Of a DNA stretch of 64,000 nt, positions 62,306-64,000 are shown piece by piece (position 1 is the stretch's first letter; each line of letters begins with the position of its first letter). The notes under the pieces are model-generated. The model ran no database searches. It was not told where the DNA came from and saw only the letters and a program-made list of their open reading frames with translations. The stretch lies in contig CAJQUW010008970.1 of NCBI GenBank assembly GCA_907163375.1, positions 24,807 through 88,806 on the forward strand, given 5' to 3'. Source of the DNA: Prostheceraeus crozeri. Taxonomy: Eukaryota; Platyhelminthes; Polycladida; Euryleptidae. The position numbers were made by a program, and so were the translations under genes.

Positions 62306-62635
62306 AGGTAAAAAATCCAATCTGAATTATATACCTTCCTATAAACATGCCCCCTATAATAAGTCATATCTACCAACTAACCTGCCCATAGGTCGGGGAG
62401 CTTACTAGTATTATATACTATTGCATTGCATAGGTTTTTAGGATGTCATTTCATTTTACTTGCAAGCACAACTACCGAAAGAAAACAAAGATTTCACATT
62501 AATTGCGATGACTGACCGCTGATATTGTAAGATAACACTTTTGTTTTAATTCTTAATAAACATTGTTGATTCAAACTATAGAACATTTTCATTTATCTTG
62601 CCTGTTGAGTGTGTGAGCCACGGTCATTTTCGGAA
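62306..62635. other. Non-coding gap upstream of the acidic gene
   Basis: AT-rich with AATAAA near 62,559. No motif clearly identifiable as a promoter. Confidence 0.45.
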
Positions 62636-63877
62636 ATGATTTCACGGAGAAGTATCAACAAACGAGCTAGAATTGAATTGGTATCTGATATCGAGTCAGC
62701 TTTTTCAATGGAAAATCCTTCTGGAGATAATGAAGAAGTACAACGTGAAGGTAAGATAGCGAAACAGATATATACCGGTAGGAGTAACCTCTACAAATTT
62801 AAAGATGGCGAACACAAAACTTGGAAAATAGTTGATACAGGATTTGCATATTAGAAATAGGTTACATATCTACTTTTACAAACAATACCATTCGATGATA
62901 AAATTGGCTGTTCATTAGTTGAGCTAGGGGACGTTTGATTTACGTCCTTGACTTCCAATAAGTAGGTATATCAAGGTCGATCGCAATTGCAGTAAATCTT
63001 TAACACATTGAGTGCCACGTCTGCCATATATGCCTGACACTCAACCTGTCCTACGAGCCACGTCAGCCGTATGTGGCTGACGAATTTGCTAAAAAGTTAG
63101 ATGATTGATTTTTCCATGTCGGAGTTTATAAGAATTTAATATTTTAATTTATAACGTTGCCCCAAGGGTAATTTTATGAAAATCGTGTGGCATCCAACGT
63201 GTTAACTTAGAAAATAACATTCAGTTTTACTGACATATCGTGTAATGCTCAATTTTCGTTTTTTTGTCGTTGAAGCTAATACTTCCTATGTTGCCAATTA
63301 TTTTAGATGCTTGAGTCCGGCAGTTGTCTGGTATGAGAATAAAAAACTCAAAATTTATTTTTTCGACAACTTACCGTTTTTTATGATCAGCACATACAGG
63401 AAAGCAGTTTAACGCATAAACCTACCTTTCAATTCTAATGCACTTCGTAAGATGTAATCATTTTTAATTTTCTAAATGAAATCTTATTTATTTGTAGGTG
63501 ATTCTCGCAATATGGAGCCCATCCTATTAGATGACACCATTTGCGACATGGAATATATATCCGGCAATTGTGAAAATACTGATTCTGATGTGGAGAGCGA
63601 TCTTGACAGTGATGATAATGATATGGATTATTTTTCACCTGATTGTTCAGATGGAAGCGACGAGGAGGCTGATTCTTTTAGTGATTCCTCCATTGCAGAT
63701 GATCTTTTGGCATTTTATATCAACTTCAATATTTCAGTTGCTGGTATGAATTTCTTACTTCAGTCATTGAATAAGCGTGGTTTTAAAGGAGTTCCTAGCT
63801 CACTTTATCGATTGAAAAAAATGCAACTACCTCATAAAAATCTCGTTGTCAGAAACGTGGATAGTAGCCAATTCTAG
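62636..63877 (+). CDS. Two-exon acidic protein of unknown family
   Basis: Exon 1 (62,636-62,750; basic MISRRSINKRARIEL, then acidic) ends at GAAG|GTAAGA. Exon 2 (63,498-63,877) begins after TTATTTGTAG and joins in phase (Gly codon split). Exon 2 is Asp/Ser-rich (SDVESDLDSDDNDMDYFSP), then has a short conserved-looking helical module (FYINFNISVAGMNFLLQSLNKRGF...LPSSLYRLKK type), and stops at 63,877. Similar short modules occur at the N-terminus of proteins linked to invertebrate transposons; this is a loose resemblance. The protein may continue through another exon to the right. Confidence 0.5.
63000..63205. mobile_element. piggyBac-type MITE flanked by TTAA
   Basis: TTAA at 63,000-63,003 and 63,202-63,205 bound about 198 bp with imperfect inverted ends CACATTGAGTGCCAC and GTGGCATCCAACGTG. 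It lies entirely within the intron of the acidic gene, so it does not disturb the coding sequence. Confidence 0.72.
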
Positions 63878-63932
63878 CCCCTTTTTCCAGCATTTGCACT
63901 TAAGTACATGCCCTGCTCTTTTATCGGAGCAC

Positions 63933-63988
63933 ACGCCCACGCATCAGTAGCGAAGAAGACAGGAAACAGAGCACACGCCCACGCATCA
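63933..63988. repeat. 22-bp direct repeat at window edge
   Basis: GAGCACACGCCCACGCATCAG occurs twice, at about 63,933 and 63,969, with a third partial GAGCACGGAGCA running off the window. Confidence 0.75.
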
Positions 63989-64000
63989 GAGCACGGAGCA

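Overview
The window looks like an animal, probably marine invertebrate, chromosome: spliced transposase genes, frequent short AGGCCT-containing runs, AT-rich intergenic DNA, and dense layers of DNA transposons and retroelement fragments. It is not bacterial. I cannot name the species.

Bases 1 to about 28,235 are one large endogenous virus of the Polinton/Maverick (polintovirus) group. Its left end lies outside the window. The core set is present: protein-primed family B DNA polymerase, retroviral-type integrase with a chromodomain, FtsK/A32-type packaging ATPase, adenain-like cysteine protease and a double-jelly-roll-type major capsid protein. Around these sit very large fibre- or penton-like proteins (one with a long collagen Gly-X-Y shaft), a basic pVI/core-like protein with protease-type cleavage motifs, and four tandem Arg-rich RGG mini-proteins. 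At roughly 17-28 kb there is an accessory block: a DEDDh nuclease, a UBA-RING protein, a zinc finger protein, small membrane proteins, a tandem duplicated pair and several unknowns. Polymerase and a TATA-binding-protein-like gene are on the + strand; everything from 4.0 to 28.1 kb is on the - strand. Two promoter classes are visible: TATATA-type boxes before accessory genes and a TTTAAGTAA-type box before capsid and core genes. With the virus-encoded TBP-like protein, this suggests a dedicated late transcription switch, which is the most interesting system here.

Bases 28.2-33 kb hold a 68-bp-arm palindrome, a Tigger/pogo transposase pseudogene and a 5'-truncated Ty3/gypsy pol. Bases 33.4-41.3 kb are a SWIM-zinc-finger/YqaJ-nuclease gene split by a 6.7-kb PIF/Harbinger element with an exact TAA target duplication; two dead Tc1/mariner copies in opposite orientation lie inside it. 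Bases 41.7-45.0 kb are a fragment of a second, different Polinton-related (adintovirus-like) virus on the + strand: a UBA-RING gene with a frame break, an unknown gene, an RGG core-like protein, an unknown gene and an intact packaging ATPase.

Bases 45-64 kb are mostly non-coding and repeat-rich: a hAT relic (49.7-50.3 kb), GTAGC satellites, a pogo relic (52.2-54.1 kb), foldback repeats, a hAT element with an 8-bp target duplication carrying a LINE fragment (58.4-60.5 kb), a PIF1 helicase remnant, and one two-exon acidic gene at the right edge with a piggyBac-type MITE in its intron.

Most frame breaks in the window need the same correction (-1, as if one base were missing), so part of the apparent decay could be assembly error.
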